From NCBI RefSeq assembly GCF_004843545.1, contig NZ_CP039457.1, positions 1,764,501 to 1,828,500 of the forward strand: DNA of 64,000 bases. Direction: 5' to 3'. This document shows positions 37,586 through 46,866 of the stretch, piece after piece. The stretch is from Streptococcus pasteurianus (GTDB lineage: Bacteria > Bacillota > Bacilli > Lactobacillales > Streptococcaceae). The notes beneath the pieces are model-generated. The model was given only the letters and a program-made list of their open reading frames with translations. It was not told the origin of the DNA and did not search any database. Within the stretch, counting starts at the first letter, position 1, and every line of letters begins with the position of its first letter. The translations under genes and the position numbers were made by a program.

Positions 37586-39523
37586 TTATTTGACTTTAAG
37601 TAAATCTGCACCTTCTTCAATTGTACCTTCTGTAACTGAAGTCACTTCTGAATAGTCAGCAGTATTTGTCACAATAATCATTGTTGTATCATCAAGACCC
37701 GCTGCTGCAATAGCTGCAGTATCAAATGTTCCAAGAACATCGCCTTTTTTAACTTTTTGATTAGCAGTAACCTTTTGTGCAAATCCTTTACCATTCATTG
37801 ATACTGTGTCGATACCAACATGAATAAGAACTTCAGCACCATTGTCAGATTTAAGACCATAAGCATGACCAGTTTCAAAAGCGATTTGGACTATACCATC
37901 AACTGGAGAGTAAACTGTATTTCCGCTTGGTTTCACAGCAATACCTTTACCCATAGCTTCTGATGAGAATACCGGGTCATTTACTGCTGTAAGAGGAACT
38001 GTTTCACCAGCGAGTGGGCTAACAATTGTTTCAGCAGACACACCAGGTTGAGCTGATTCAGCGGCAACTTCTGCTTCTTTAGTGGATGGAGTTTCAACTG
38101 CTATTTGTTCAGCAGCTGCTTCCGCTTCAAAGACACCTGCAGCTTTTGTTTTACCGTAGAAGTAAGTGATTGCAAAAGCAATCGCAAAGCTAATTAATTC
38201 ACACAATACATAGAATGGAATGGATGTTGCATTGATAGAAAGGAAACCAAGGAAACCTGCTGAACCAAGTGAGACAGCAACTACCTTAAGTAAACCTGCC
38301 ACCGCTGCAGCAACTCCTGAACCAATTAAAGCGCAGAAGAATGGGAAACGATATTTCAAGTTAACCCCAAATAACGCAGGTTCGGTGATACCAAGAAGCG
38401 CTGATACCCCTGCAGATGAAGTAAGACCTTTTGTCTTAGAATTTTTAGTTAAGAACCAGATTGCAAATGTAGCGGCACCCTGAGCAACATTTGCCATAGA
38501 AGCAACTATAAATATGAAATCACCATATCCCACACCATTTGTCCATGCTGAAAGCAGTTGTGTTTCAATCGCTGGGAAAGATTGGTGAAGCCCAGTCATA
38601 ACAATAAGTGAATAAGTACCACCAAAGATACCCATTCCAATAAATCCAGTTGTATTATACAACCAAACAATTGCATCTGTAATTCCATTAGATACCAATA
38701 ACATTACAGGACCAATAACTGTGAAAGTTAGGAAACCAGTAATCATTACTGATAATAATGGCGTAAATGTAAAGTCAACAGATGACGGTAGTTTTTTGTG
38801 GAAGAATTTCTCTAATACTGATAACAACCAAACAGCGGCTAACACTGGAATAACTTGATAAGCATAATTCGTTTGAGCAACATGATAACCAAAAATATTC
38901 CAATATTCCGTCGAACCACCAAGATCTGGTGTTGTCATAATCATACCAATCGCAGCACCAAGGAATTGATTTGCTCCAAAACGTTTCGCAGCTGAAATTC
39001 CAACTAAGATTGGTAAGAACATGAAAGGTGCAGCTGACATAAGCTGAATCATTGCAGAAATACCCTTGATAGCAGGATACATTTCTTCAATTGACTTAGG
39101 TCCAAAAAGTCCAGCAGATGTCAAAAAGTTTCGCAATGCCATCAATAGACCACCTGCAACAAGAGCAGGAATGATTGGTACAAAAATATCTGACAGCAAT
39201 TTAATCAATGCCATAATTGGATTGAATTTTTTACCACTGCTAGCAATTTGTTTTAAATCATCCGTCGAAACTTCTGAAAGACCAGTCTCTTTAATAAGTT
39301 CATCATAAACAAAGTTAACATCACCAGCACCGATAATAACTTGATATTGGCCATCAATTTTAAATGTACCTTTCACATCTGGATTTTCATCCAATGCTTT
39401 TTGGTCAACTTTTGTATCATCCTTTAGTACGAGACGAAGTCGTGTCGCACAATGCGCAGCTGCAACAAGATTGTCTTTTCCGACTGCTTTTACAACGTCG
39501 GAAGCTACCTTACCATAATCCAT
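37586..39523 (-). CDS. scrA: Sucrose PTS transporter, EIIBCA
   Basis: 645 residues. IIB domain at the N-terminus with phosphoryl Cys25 (AAHCATRLR), a ~350-residue IIC membrane domain with ten or so helices, a linker rich in Ala/Glu (about 455-495), and a IIA domain of the glucose family with the active His in [15 protein letters not shown]. It imports sucrose as sucrose-6-phosphate. Divergently transcribed from scrB. Confidence 0.94.
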   Translation of the reverse strand: MDYGKVASDVVKAVGKDNLVAAAHCATRLRLVLKDDTKVDQKALDENPDVKGTFKIDGQYQVIIGAGDVNFVYDELIKETGLSEVSTDDLKQIASSGKKFNPIMALIKLLSDIFVPIIPALVAGGLLMALRNFLTSAGLFGPKSIEEMYPAIKGISAMIQLMSAAPFMFLPILVGISAAKRFGANQFLGAAIGMIMTTPDLGGSTEYWNIFGYHVAQTNYAYQVIPVLAAVWLLSVLEKFFHKKLPSSVDFTFTPLLSVMITGFLTFTVIGPVMLLVSNGITDAIVWLYNTTGFIGMGIFGGTYSLIVMTGLHQSFPAIETQLLSAWTNGVGYGDFIFIVASMANVAQGAATFAIWFLTKNSKTKGLTSSAGVSALLGITEPALFGVNLKYRFPFFCALIGSGVAAAVAGLLKVVAVSLGSAGFLGFLSINATSIPFYVLCELISFAIAFAITYFYGKTKAAGVFEAEAAAEQIAVETPSTKEAEVAAESAQPGVSAETIVSPLAGETVPLTAVNDPVFSSEAMGKGIAVKPSGNTVYSPVDGIVQIAFETGHAYGLKSDNGAEVLIHVGIDTVSMNGKGFAQKVTANQKVKKGDVLGTFDTAAIAAAGLDDTTMIIVTNTADYSEVTSVTEGTIEEGADLLKVK

Positions 39524-39552
39524 TACAGTAACTCCTTTTATAATTTTCTTTC

Positions 39553-39567
39553 GTGAAAGCGTTTCAC
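39553..39567. promoter_or_regulatory. ScrR/CcpA-type palindromic operator
   Basis: GTGAAAGCGTTTCAC, a near-perfect LacI-family dyad with central CG. It lies 30 bases upstream of the scrA start and downstream of the predicted scrA -10, where a repressor would block transcription. Both ScrR and CcpA recognise this type. Confidence 0.8.
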
Positions 39568-39581
39568 TTAACTACATTTAC

Positions 39582-39619
39582 ATTCTAACACATTTTAGAT
39601 ATATGTCAAGCGTTTATCA
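39582..39619 (-). promoter_or_regulatory. scrA promoter with overlapping operator
   Basis: Minus strand TTGACA (39604-39609), 16-base spacer, TAGAAT (39582-39587). A second LacI-type element TGTCAAGCGTTTATCA (39604-39619) covers the -35. Confidence 0.75.
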
Positions 39620-39646
39620 TATTTTTTATTTTTTTGTGTAAAATGA

Positions 39647-39675
39647 TTGATTTTTAAGAAGAAAACGTTTACTAT
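39647..39675 (+). promoter_or_regulatory. scrB promoter with operator in the spacer
   Basis: Plus strand TTGATT (39647-39652), 17-base spacer, TACTAT (39670-39675). The spacer holds AAGAAAACGTTTAC (39659-39672), a third LacI-type half-symmetric element, so scrA and scrB are probably co-repressed by ScrR. Confidence 0.7.
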
Positions 39676-39710
39676 ATTATTTGTATATAGATAAATAAAA
39701 GGAGAAAATT

Positions 39711-41150
39711 ATGGATTTACCTAGAAAAATACGATATCGTGCTTATGCTGATTGGAGCAAAGAGGAGAGAGAAACAATCAATAAAAATGTAAAACAATCT
39801 CCTTGGCATGCTAGCTATCATATTGAACCTAAAACTGGATTATTAAATGACCCTAATGGTTTTTCTTTCTTTAACGGCAAATACACACTCTTCTATCAAA
39901 ATTGGCCATTTGGAGCGGCTCATGGCTTAAAAGAATGGGTTCATACAGAATCAGATGATTTAGTTCACTTTTATGAAACTGGTACTGAGCTTCGTCCCGA
40001 CACCAAACGCGATAGCCATGGCGCTTATTCTGGCTCTGCCTATGAAATAGATGGGAAGCTTTTCTTATTCTACACTGGAAATGTCCGTGACGAAAATTGG
40101 GTACGCTACCCATTTCAAATCGGTGCTTGGATGGATAAGGACTACAATATTACAAAGTGTGAAAATGTTCTTATTCACCAAGCTAATGATGTAACCGATC
40201 ACTTCCGTGATCCACAGCTCTTTAACTACAAAGGTCAATTTTACGCAATCCTTGGAGCTCAAAATCTTAATGAATCAGGCTTCATTAAATTGTATAAAGC
40301 TGTTAATAACGATATTGAAAATTGGGAAGAAGTTGGTAACCTTGATTTTGGTGGTACAGGCTCAGAATATATGATTGAATGCCCAAACCTTGTTTTCGTA
40401 GACGATAAACCTGTTCTGCTTTATTGTCCACAAGGTCTTGATAAAACAGAGCTAGATTATAGTAATATTTTTCCGAATACTTACAAAATATGTCAATCGT
40501 TTGACACTAAACATGCAAAACTTGTTGATGCTTCTGAAATCCAAAACCTTGATTATGGATTTGAAGCCTATGCCACTCAAGGATTTAATGCTCCTGATGG
40601 ACGTGCTTTAATTATTAGTTGGATTGGACTTCCTGATATTGATTATCCAACAGATAAATACGATTATCAAGGAGCAATGAGTCTTGTTAAAGAACTTTCT
40701 ATCAAAAACGGAAAACTCTATCAGTACCCTGTAGAAGCTATCACGTCCCTTCGTGCGGCTTCTGAAACGTTTGCTAACAAATCCGAAACCACTAATACTT
40801 ATGAGTTAGAATTGATTTTCCCCGAAAATCAAAAATCTGAAATTCTTCTTTTTGCAGATGAGAAAGGCAATGGACTTAGCTTGACTGTAGATACTAAAGA
40901 CGGTAAAATTATCCTTGACCGCAGTAAAGCCGGTGTTCAATATGCTACAGAATTTGGTACAAGTCGTGAATGTTCGATTGATACAAAAGAAACAAGTGCT
41001 AATATTTTTGTAGATAATTCGATTATTGAAATCTTTATCAACAAAGGAGAAAAAGTATTTACTAGCCGCGTGTTCCCTGAAGAAGGACAAAATGGTATTA
41101 AAATCAAATCAGGCGAAGCAAGTGGAACGTACTTTGAATTAAAATACTAA
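39711..41150 (+). CDS. scrB: Sucrose-6-phosphate hydrolase
   Basis: 479-residue GH32 enzyme. The nucleophile Asp47 is in GLLNDPNGFSFF, the RDP motif in DHFRDPQLFNYKG, and the acid/base Glu in MIECPNLVFVDDK. Five-bladed propeller followed by a beta-sandwich from about residue 350. It splits sucrose-6-phosphate into glucose-6-phosphate and fructose. RBS AAAGGAGAAAATT. Confidence 0.95.
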   Translation: MDLPRKIRYRAYADWSKEERETINKNVKQSPWHASYHIEPKTGLLNDPNGFSFFNGKYTLFYQNWPFGAAHGLKEWVHTESDDLVHFYETGTELRPDTKRDSHGAYSGSAYEIDGKLFLFYTGNVRDENWVRYPFQIGAWMDKDYNITKCENVLIHQANDVTDHFRDPQLFNYKGQFYAILGAQNLNESGFIKLYKAVNNDIENWEEVGNLDFGGTGSEYMIECPNLVFVDDKPVLLYCPQGLDKTELDYSNIFPNTYKICQSFDTKHAKLVDASEIQNLDYGFEAYATQGFNAPDGRALIISWIGLPDIDYPTDKYDYQGAMSLVKELSIKNGKLYQYPVEAITSLRAASETFANKSETTNTYELELIFPENQKSEILLFADEKGNGLSLTVDTKDGKIILDRSKAGVQYATEFGTSRECSIDTKETSANIFVDNSIIEIFINKGEKVFTSRVFPEEGQNGIKIKSGEASGTYFELKY

Positions 41151-41151
41151 C

Positions 41152-42114
41152 ATGATAGCAAAACTAACGGATGTCGCAGAATTAGCTGGAGTAAGTCCAA
41201 CAACCGTCTCTCGTGTCATTAATAATAAAGGTTATTTATCAGAAAAAACCAAACAAAAAGTTCAAGAAGCTATGAAGACTCTGGGTTACAAGCCTAATAA
41301 TTTAGCTCGCGGACTTCAAGGTAAATCAGCCCAACTTATTGGACTTATCTTTCCTAATATCAGCAACATTTTCTATTCTGAACTAATTGAATATCTTGAA
41401 ATTGAATTATTCAAACATGGTTATAAGGTGATTATTTGTAACAGCCAAAATGATCCTGCTAAGGAGCGTGAATACATTGAAATGCTTGAAGCTAATCAAG
41501 TTGATGGTATCATCTCATCTAGTCATAATTTAGGAATTGATGATTACGAGCGTGTTGCAGCTCCTATTATTGCTTTTGACAGAAATTTAGCTCCCAATAT
41601 CCCTATTATCTCTTCTGATAACTTTGAAGGGGGTAAATTAGCCGCTAAAACATTACAAAAAAATGGCTGCCAAAATATCATTATGATTACAGGAAATGAT
41701 AACACAGATTCACCCACAGGCTTACGCGCTCTTGGTTTTTCTTTCCAAATCCCAGAAGGCAAGATTTTTAAAGTTCCTAACACCCTATCCACAATTCGTC
41801 GTGAAATGGAAATCAAGTCAATCATTGCAAGTAATAAACCAGATGGCATCTTTGTTTCAGATGACTTAACAGCAATCCTTACCATGAAAATTGCACATCA
41901 GCTTGAGCTGAAGATTCCTGATAACTTAAAAATTATCGGCTATGACGGGACATCATTTATTGAGAATTTCTTCCCACAATTGACAACCATTCGACAACCG
42001 ATTGATGAAATTGCAAGCCTAATCGTGGATGTTCTGTTAAAGAAAATCAAAGGCGAAAAGGCGAGCAAAGATTACATTCTACCAATATCACTTCTGCCTG
42101 GCGGAAGTATTTAG
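41152..42114 (+). CDS. scrR: LacI-family sucrose operon repressor
   Basis: 320 residues. N-terminal LacI helix-turn-helix AKLTDVAELAGVSPTTVSRV and hinge LGYKPNNLARGL, then a periplasmic-binding-like effector domain. It starts one base after the scrB stop, so it is co-transcribed with scrB and should repress scrA and scrB through the three palindromic sites between them; fructose or a phosphorylated sugar is the likely inducer. Confidence 0.93.
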   Translation: MIAKLTDVAELAGVSPTTVSRVINNKGYLSEKTKQKVQEAMKTLGYKPNNLARGLQGKSAQLIGLIFPNISNIFYSELIEYLEIELFKHGYKVIICNSQNDPAKEREYIEMLEANQVDGIISSSHNLGIDDYERVAAPIIAFDRNLAPNIPIISSDNFEGGKLAAKTLQKNGCQNIIMITGNDNTDSPTGLRALGFSFQIPEGKIFKVPNTLSTIRREMEIKSIIASNKPDGIFVSDDLTAILTMKIAHQLELKIPDNLKIIGYDGTSFIENFFPQLTTIRQPIDEIASLIVDVLLKKIKGEKASKDYILPISLLPGGSI

Positions 42115-42118
42115 ATAT

Positions 42119-42157
42119 AAAATCACCAACTATCACAAAGATAGCTGGTGATTTTAC
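42119..42157. terminator. Bidirectional terminator between scrR and nusB
   Basis: AAATCACCAACTATC / GATAGCTGGTGATTT (one mismatch) with T-runs on both ends, between convergent genes. Confidence 0.85.
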
Positions 42158-42208
42158 TAATGATTTCTATTGAAACAGAGCGAAAGCCTATAACTTTCAC
42201 TCTGTTTA

Positions 42209-42637
42209 TTATTCTACGACAAATTGGCTCAACAAGCCATTGACAAATTTTGCTGAAGTGTCATCTGAATACTTTTTAGCAATTTCGATGATTTCATTTA
42301 CCGCTACACGTCCTGGAGTTTCTTCGAAATATTTGATTTCGTAAAGCCCCAAGCGAAGCAAGGCTCTATCAGTTAGTGTCAAACGTTCTAATGACCAACC
42401 TGACTTCAAATGTGTCTCAATTTGTTGGTCGATTTCAAATTTTAAATCTTGTACGCCTTTAACAAGATTTAAAAGAAAGACAGGAACATCAATAGTATCG
42501 TCTTCTTCGATTGTCTTGTCATAAGTATAGGCAAACTGTGCGGCTGCTAAATATTCTCCACCAAATTCTAGGCTAAAGAGCGCTTGGAAAGCACGTTCAC
42601 GAAGGTCTCGTCTCGAATTTGTAAAATTATTAGTCAT
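42209..42637 (-). CDS. nusB: Transcription antitermination factor NusB
   Basis: 142 residues from ATG 42637 ([20 protein letters not shown]); six codons further upstream are in frame but lie in the preceding gene. All-helical NusB fold with the C-terminal [18 protein letters not shown] motif. With NusE it binds boxA RNA of rRNA operons. Last gene of the efp-asp23-nusB run. Confidence 0.94.
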   Translation of the reverse strand: MTNNFTNSRRDLRERAFQALFSLEFGGEYLAAAQFAYTYDKTIEEDDTIDVPVFLLNLVKGVQDLKFEIDQQIETHLKSGWSLERLTLTDRALLRLGLYEIKYFEETPGRVAVNEIIEIAKKYSDDTSAKFVNGLLSQFVVE

Positions 42638-43019
42638 CCAAGAAATCCTCATCAAATAATGCTTTCAAATCTGGTTTTGGTGTTTTTTCAGGAACGATAC
42701 CTTCAACGTGAATATTAACAGATGAAATTGTTACTTCTGCCATATCGTAAACAGCTGCTTTCACAGCTTGTTGGATTGCGATTGAGACAGCAGGAACATT
42801 AACACCATATTGAAGATAAACGTAAATGTCTGCATTAACTGTGCCGTCTTCTTCTGTTTGAAGGTAAACTCCTTTACCTAAAACTGTTTTGCTGAAACTA
42901 TCTGTCATAGCTTTATTACGAAGTGAATGAACGCCATCGACTTTTGTTGCAGCAATACCTGTGATAACTTCTAGTACTCGTGGTGAAATAACAATATCAC
43001 CGATATTTTCAGTTGTCAT
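42630..43019 (-). CDS. Asp23/Gls24 family envelope stress protein
   Basis: 129 residues from the second ATG (43019), six bases after AAAGGA; the first ATG would touch the RBS. Family core: [25 protein letters not shown] and [10 protein letters not shown]. Asp23 proteins are membrane-associated alkaline-shock/cell-envelope stress proteins. Standard neighbour of efp and nusB in streptococci; overlaps nusB by 8 bases. Confidence 0.9.
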   Translation of the reverse strand: MTTENIGDIVISPRVLEVITGIAATKVDGVHSLRNKAMTDSFSKTVLGKGVYLQTEEDGTVNADIYVYLQYGVNVPAVSIAIQQAVKAAVYDMAEVTISSVNIHVEGIVPEKTPKPDLKALFDEDFLDD

Positions 43020-43088
43020 AAGCATTCCTTTCTAAATTAAAATATAAGGATAAAAGCAAAGAGAACGATGCTCTCTCTACTAGCAAGC

Positions 43089-43649
43089 TTAAGCACGTGA
43101 TACGTAAGTACCTTCTTGCGTATTAATCACCAATTTTTGACCGATTTCGATAAAGTCTGGTACGTTAACAACAAGACCTGTTTCAAGAGTTGCAGGTTTA
43201 CCTGAACCAGTAACAGTAGCACCTTTGATAGATGGTTGAGTATCAGTAACTGTCAATTCAACTGTTGTAGGAGCAGTTACACCGATAACTTCTGTACCGT
43301 AAAATTGGATTTTAACTTCAGAGTTTTCAAGGATGTAAAGTAATTCTTGTTCTACGTTAACAACTGGGATTTCATACTGTTCGTAGCTTTCAGTATCCAT
43401 GAAGTATGCTGTGTCATCCATTTTGTAAAGATATTGTGCAGCACGTGTTTCGATGATTGCTTGTTCAAATTTTTCTTCTGGACGATAAGTAGTATCAAAG
43501 GTTGAACCAGTACGTACATCACGAAGTTTCATACGCATAACAGTATTACCTTTACCTGGTTTGTGGTGACTTGCTTCGAGAACTTTGATGAGTTTTCCAT
43601 CAGATGTTACAAAGGTCATACCTGCTCTAAGCTTACTTGCTTCAATCAT
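43089..43649 (-). CDS. efp: Elongation factor P
   Basis: 186 residues, three beta-barrel domains; [20 protein letters not shown] at the start and the tip loop HHKPGKGN, where Lys32-34 would be the modification site. It rescues ribosomes at polyproline stretches. First gene in the efp-asp23-nusB group. Confidence 0.96.
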   Translation of the reverse strand: MIEASKLRAGMTFVTSDGKLIKVLEASHHKPGKGNTVMRMKLRDVRTGSTFDTTYRPEEKFEQAIIETRAAQYLYKMDDTAYFMDTESYEQYEIPVVNVEQELLYILENSEVKIQFYGTEVIGVTAPTTVELTVTDTQPSIKGATVTGSGKPATLETGLVVNVPDFIEIGQKLVINTQEGTYVSRA

Positions 43650-43817
43650 TTATTAATTACCTCTTATAAATTATTTATCACTTCATTCTACCATAAAATA
43701 CGCTATGGCTCAAATGTTTTTAATCTTTTGAAAAGGCATTACTACATCTTTCTTGTCAAAGAAATTTCACTCTGCTAAAATGAATTATCAATTATTTATT
43801 CTAACGAAGATTTATGG

Positions 43818-44125
43818 ATGACAGTAAGACTTAAAAATGCAAGCAGTCCAATCAAGGAAGTCAAAGGTGGCTTTATCTGGACAACACTTTTCTTTTTCTT
43901 ATTTGTGCCATTGTTTCGCAAGGATTGGAAATGGCTGGAAATTGTAATTGACTCAATCATTGCAGGTTTGTAACGACAACTCTCAATATTGATGCTAATG
44001 CCAGTCTTGTTCTTAACATCGCCTTTGCTGTTTTATATAATAATTTTTATATCAACGATTTGCTAGCAAGGGTTGGGCCTGCTTCAGAAATTGATGACAA
44101 AATTTTAAATGATAAATTGAGATAA
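43818..44125 (+). pseudogene. Decayed DUF2628 membrane protein gene
   Basis: ATG 43818 opens a 51-residue frame with MTVRLKNASSPIKEVKGGF and then WTTLFFFLFVPLFRKDWKW, the DUF2628 signature. It stops at TAA 43971; the next frame continues with family-like NIAFAVLYNNFYINDLLARV and ends at 44125. A one- or two-base indel and probably an internal deletion of the later helix have broken it. Not annotated as coding by length alone. Confidence 0.7.
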
Positions 44126-44340
44126 AAAATTTCATTTTTAGGCTGAAGAAAAAAGGCTTTTTGATACTTCCTCTGGGTTCCTCACTTTTCAATTTATAGG
44201 TTCGGACCTCAAACTATCCATTTGTTTCTTAAGTCCATTCAGCAGCTCTAACAGCCCAGTGGAGTGTTATCTAAAATCGAACAGAGTCAACAATTATTTA
44301 TAATTTATTTTGAGGTAATAGTGGGTTTGTCCACACTCTA

Positions 44341-44372
44341 AAAAACGCACTCAAATGATGAGCGCGTTTTTT
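44341..44372 (-). terminator. Terminator after the Tim44-like remnant
   Basis: Minus strand: AAAAAACGCGCTC-loop-GAGTGCGTTTTTT (one mismatch). The segment 44126-44340 holds no recognisable gene but shares short blocks with the 36.1-36.24 kb repeat region. Confidence 0.7.
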
Positions 44373-44425
44373 AACAAATAAAATTCATCTCCGTCCACTA
44401 CTTCATAGGTATTTCATTTCCAATG

Positions 44426-45149
44426 TTAATAAGGATTTGAGTCAGAAACATCATCTTCTTCATAAATAAATTCCATATTGTAAACAGTATAGAGGTGTGC
44501 TGTTGAGTCACCTTGAATTAATTCACCCGTGCCATCATTTCTGATGTCATCATACATGTACGATGACAAAATCACTTTAATCACATCATGGTCATCTGAC
44601 CTCTTAAATGATTTGATGACAGCTCGGTCAACACAAACTCTATCCAAATGATTAGCTATGTGATTATCAATGTACTCTTTCAACTGCATATTATGCTGAT
44701 GGAAAAGACTCTCTATTTCTAAATGCCGAACGCGTTCCCAATCTTTGTCCATTCACGCATTTTGCAATTCTAAATACAATTCTTTAGTGTATGAAATAAA
44801 ATCGTATTCTTCAAAATCTGGATGAACCAATTTGATAACTTCAATGGCTTTCTCGTCATTTTCAGGCTCTACTTTCCCATCATTGCCTGTTTTCCTGAAT
44901 ACATAGAGCATGACAAGTAAACATACAACGCCGAATAAATCGCCGTCTCCACTAGATGTTGGCATGCTACTGCTCGAGCTTGAAACGCTAGAGACCACTC
45001 GAAAACCACCAAAAGAGCCAAAGCCTCCGTCAGTCGTGACACTACCCCTACTTTCCAGTATTGTCAACTCCTGCATAGACTGGTTGAGAGAGATTAAAGA
45101 ATAAAACTAAAATCCCTAATATTGCAAGAATGATTCCCTTATTTTTCAT
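44426..45149 (-). pseudogene. Tim44-like domain membrane protein, broken by a frameshift and a stop
   Basis: Start ATG 45149 gives a signal peptide (MKNKGIILAILGILVLFFNL.. ending in QPVYAG); the frame fails at about 45050. A second frame continues with Gly/Ser-rich FGSFGGF and a transmembrane stretch (VVCLLVMLYVF), then a soluble domain, and stops at TGA 44753-44755 right at a position where a Trp (TGG) fits the family (QNA-W-MDKDW). The third part (44426-44752) continues in the same frame for 108 codons. Read together it is a Tim44/YuiB-type protein of about 240 residues. Probably non-functional. Confidence 0.7.
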
Positions 45150-45171
45150 AAATCATTTTCCCTAAACTTCA

Positions 45172-45639
45172 TTAATCTTCCGATTCATCCATTCCCAATT
45201 TAACTTCTGGAACGTCATGTTGAACGTATTCAACACCTTTTTGTTCCATTAATTCGATAGCAAATGGATGCATGCGATAGGCAGTCTTATAAGTAATTTT
45301 TTTAATTCCCGCTTGAAGCAGCGCCTTGGTACAGTTGATACATGGAAAATGTGTGACGTAAATTTCTGTACCTTTGGTTGAAATACCTTCCTTAGCACAC
45401 TGAATAAGCGCATTCATTTCAGCATGAACGGTACGGATACAATGTCCGTCCTCCATTTTATGCCCAACTTCATTACAATTGTCAGTTTCTGACACACCAC
45501 CGTTGTAACCAGTCGCGATGATGCGATTATCTTTCACCAAAACAGCACCAACAAAAGCACGGTCACAAGTCGAACGCTTGGAAATCAGCTCCGCATTTGC
45601 CATAAAATAATCTTGCCAAGAAAGTCTATCAGTCATCAT
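45172..45639 (-). CDS. comEB: dCMP deaminase / ComEB family
   Basis: 155 residues. Zinc-dependent cytidine deaminase motifs: HAEMNALIQ and [11 protein letters not shown]. It deaminates dCMP to dUMP for thymidylate synthesis; called ComEB from the B. subtilis late-competence operon, though not a competence effector itself. Two adjacent ATGs (45639 and 45636) follow GGAGGAAA; the second has the better spacing. Confidence 0.9.
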   Translation of the reverse strand: MMTDRLSWQDYFMANAELISKRSTCDRAFVGAVLVKDNRIIATGYNGGVSETDNCNEVGHKMEDGHCIRTVHAEMNALIQCAKEGISTKGTEIYVTHFPCINCTKALLQAGIKKITYKTAYRMHPFAIELMEQKGVEYVQHDVPEVKLGMDESED

Positions 45640-45657
45640 TTTCCTCCTTATCTAACT

Positions 45658-46719
45658 CTACAACACAATCAATTCTTTTGGTGCTAAGGTTAAGACTTCG
45701 CAGCCATTTTCTGTCACAACCAAATCATCTTCGATACGGACACCGTATTTGTTATCAAGGTAAATTCCTGGTTCATCCGTAATAGTCATACCAACTTCAA
45801 CCAACTCATCTGAATTGCCAAAGAACGGAATTTCATGAATATCAAGCCCAATGCCGTGTCCAATACCGTGCGTGAATTGCTCAGCATATCCCGCTTTTGC
45901 AATCACATCACGCGCCAATTTATCGTAATCACGGCGTGTCATTCCTGCTTTGACCGAATCAATCACCGCTTGATTAGCACGTAAAACCACGTCATAAATT
46001 TCACGCTCTTCATCAGTTGTCTCACCAATATGAATGGTACGTGTCATATCACTGACGTAGTGGTTGTAGTAGCAACCAAAATCAAGCGTCAAAGTTTCAC
46101 CAGATTGGATGACTTTCTCACTGGCTACGCCGTGAGGCATGGCAGAGCGGTAACCAGAAGCTGCAATGGTTTCAAAAGACACACCAGAAGCACCGTATTC
46201 ACGCATACGAAAATCAAGGAAATTCGCCACTTGTAATTCTGTTGTCTGATCTGGTTTGATGAAATCAAGCATGTCAGCAAAAGCGCGGTCGGAAATCGAG
46301 CAAGCCTTACGAATCGTTGCAATCTCAGAAGAGTCTTTAATCATGCGCAATTCTTCCATAAAATTCGTCATAGCTACCAAATCATAACCTGCAAACACGC
46401 CTTGTAAAGTCTGGTAATAAGCAAAAGATACTTGGCTGTCAAAACCAATTTTCTTTAGATTATCCGCCTGAATCACCTTAGCAATTTCTTGGAGAGCATC
46501 TCTACTTTCAATGATGTCAAATCCTTGAACAGACTGTTTAGCAATCAAGGTATAACGAGCATCCGTCACAAACAACCGACGACTTTTAGAAATAAAAACA
46601 GTCGCTGACGTTCCCCAGAACCCTGTCAAATAATAAATATTATTTTGACCAGTCACCAAAAACGCATCAACCTCTGATTGATTCAACTTAGCCTCAAACC
46701 TCTCAACTCTCGCTAGCAT
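45658..46719 (-). CDS. M24 Xaa-Pro aminopeptidase/dipeptidase
   Basis: 353 residues from ATG 46719 (AAGGAGAGTTGT upstream); the frame is open 17 codons further without RBS. Pita-bread fold metal ligands: LTLDFGCYYNHYVSDMTRT (Asp,Asp), GHGIGLDIHEIPFF (His), ITDEPGIYL (Glu) and RIEDDLVV (Glu). Prolyl peptidase of the PepQ/PepP type; cytoplasmic, for peptide utilisation. Confidence 0.88.
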   Translation of the reverse strand: MLARVERFEAKLNQSEVDAFLVTGQNNIYYLTGFWGTSATVFISKSRRLFVTDARYTLIAKQSVQGFDIIESRDALQEIAKVIQADNLKKIGFDSQVSFAYYQTLQGVFAGYDLVAMTNFMEELRMIKDSSEIATIRKACSISDRAFADMLDFIKPDQTTELQVANFLDFRMREYGASGVSFETIAASGYRSAMPHGVASEKVIQSGETLTLDFGCYYNHYVSDMTRTIHIGETTDEEREIYDVVLRANQAVIDSVKAGMTRRDYDKLARDVIAKAGYAEQFTHGIGHGIGLDIHEIPFFGNSDELVEVGMTITDEPGIYLDNKYGVRIEDDLVVTENGCEVLTLAPKELIVL

Positions 46720-46833
46720 ACAACTCTCCTTAGTAGATATTTTAAAATTATTATACCAAAAAAACACCAAGACAATCGTATTCTACCGACTTTTTCCAAA
46801 AAAGCTTAAGCGGTGAAGGAAAGTTGATGAAAA

Positions 46834-46861
46834 ACACCCCGAAAACCAGATTTCGGAGTGT
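46834..46861 (-). terminator. Terminator after uvrA
   Basis: Minus strand: ACACTCCGAAA-TCTGG-TTTTCGGGGTGT followed by TTTTC. It overlaps nothing and lies 5 bases past the uvrA stop in the direction of transcription. Confidence 0.82.
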
Positions 46862-46866
46862 ATTTT

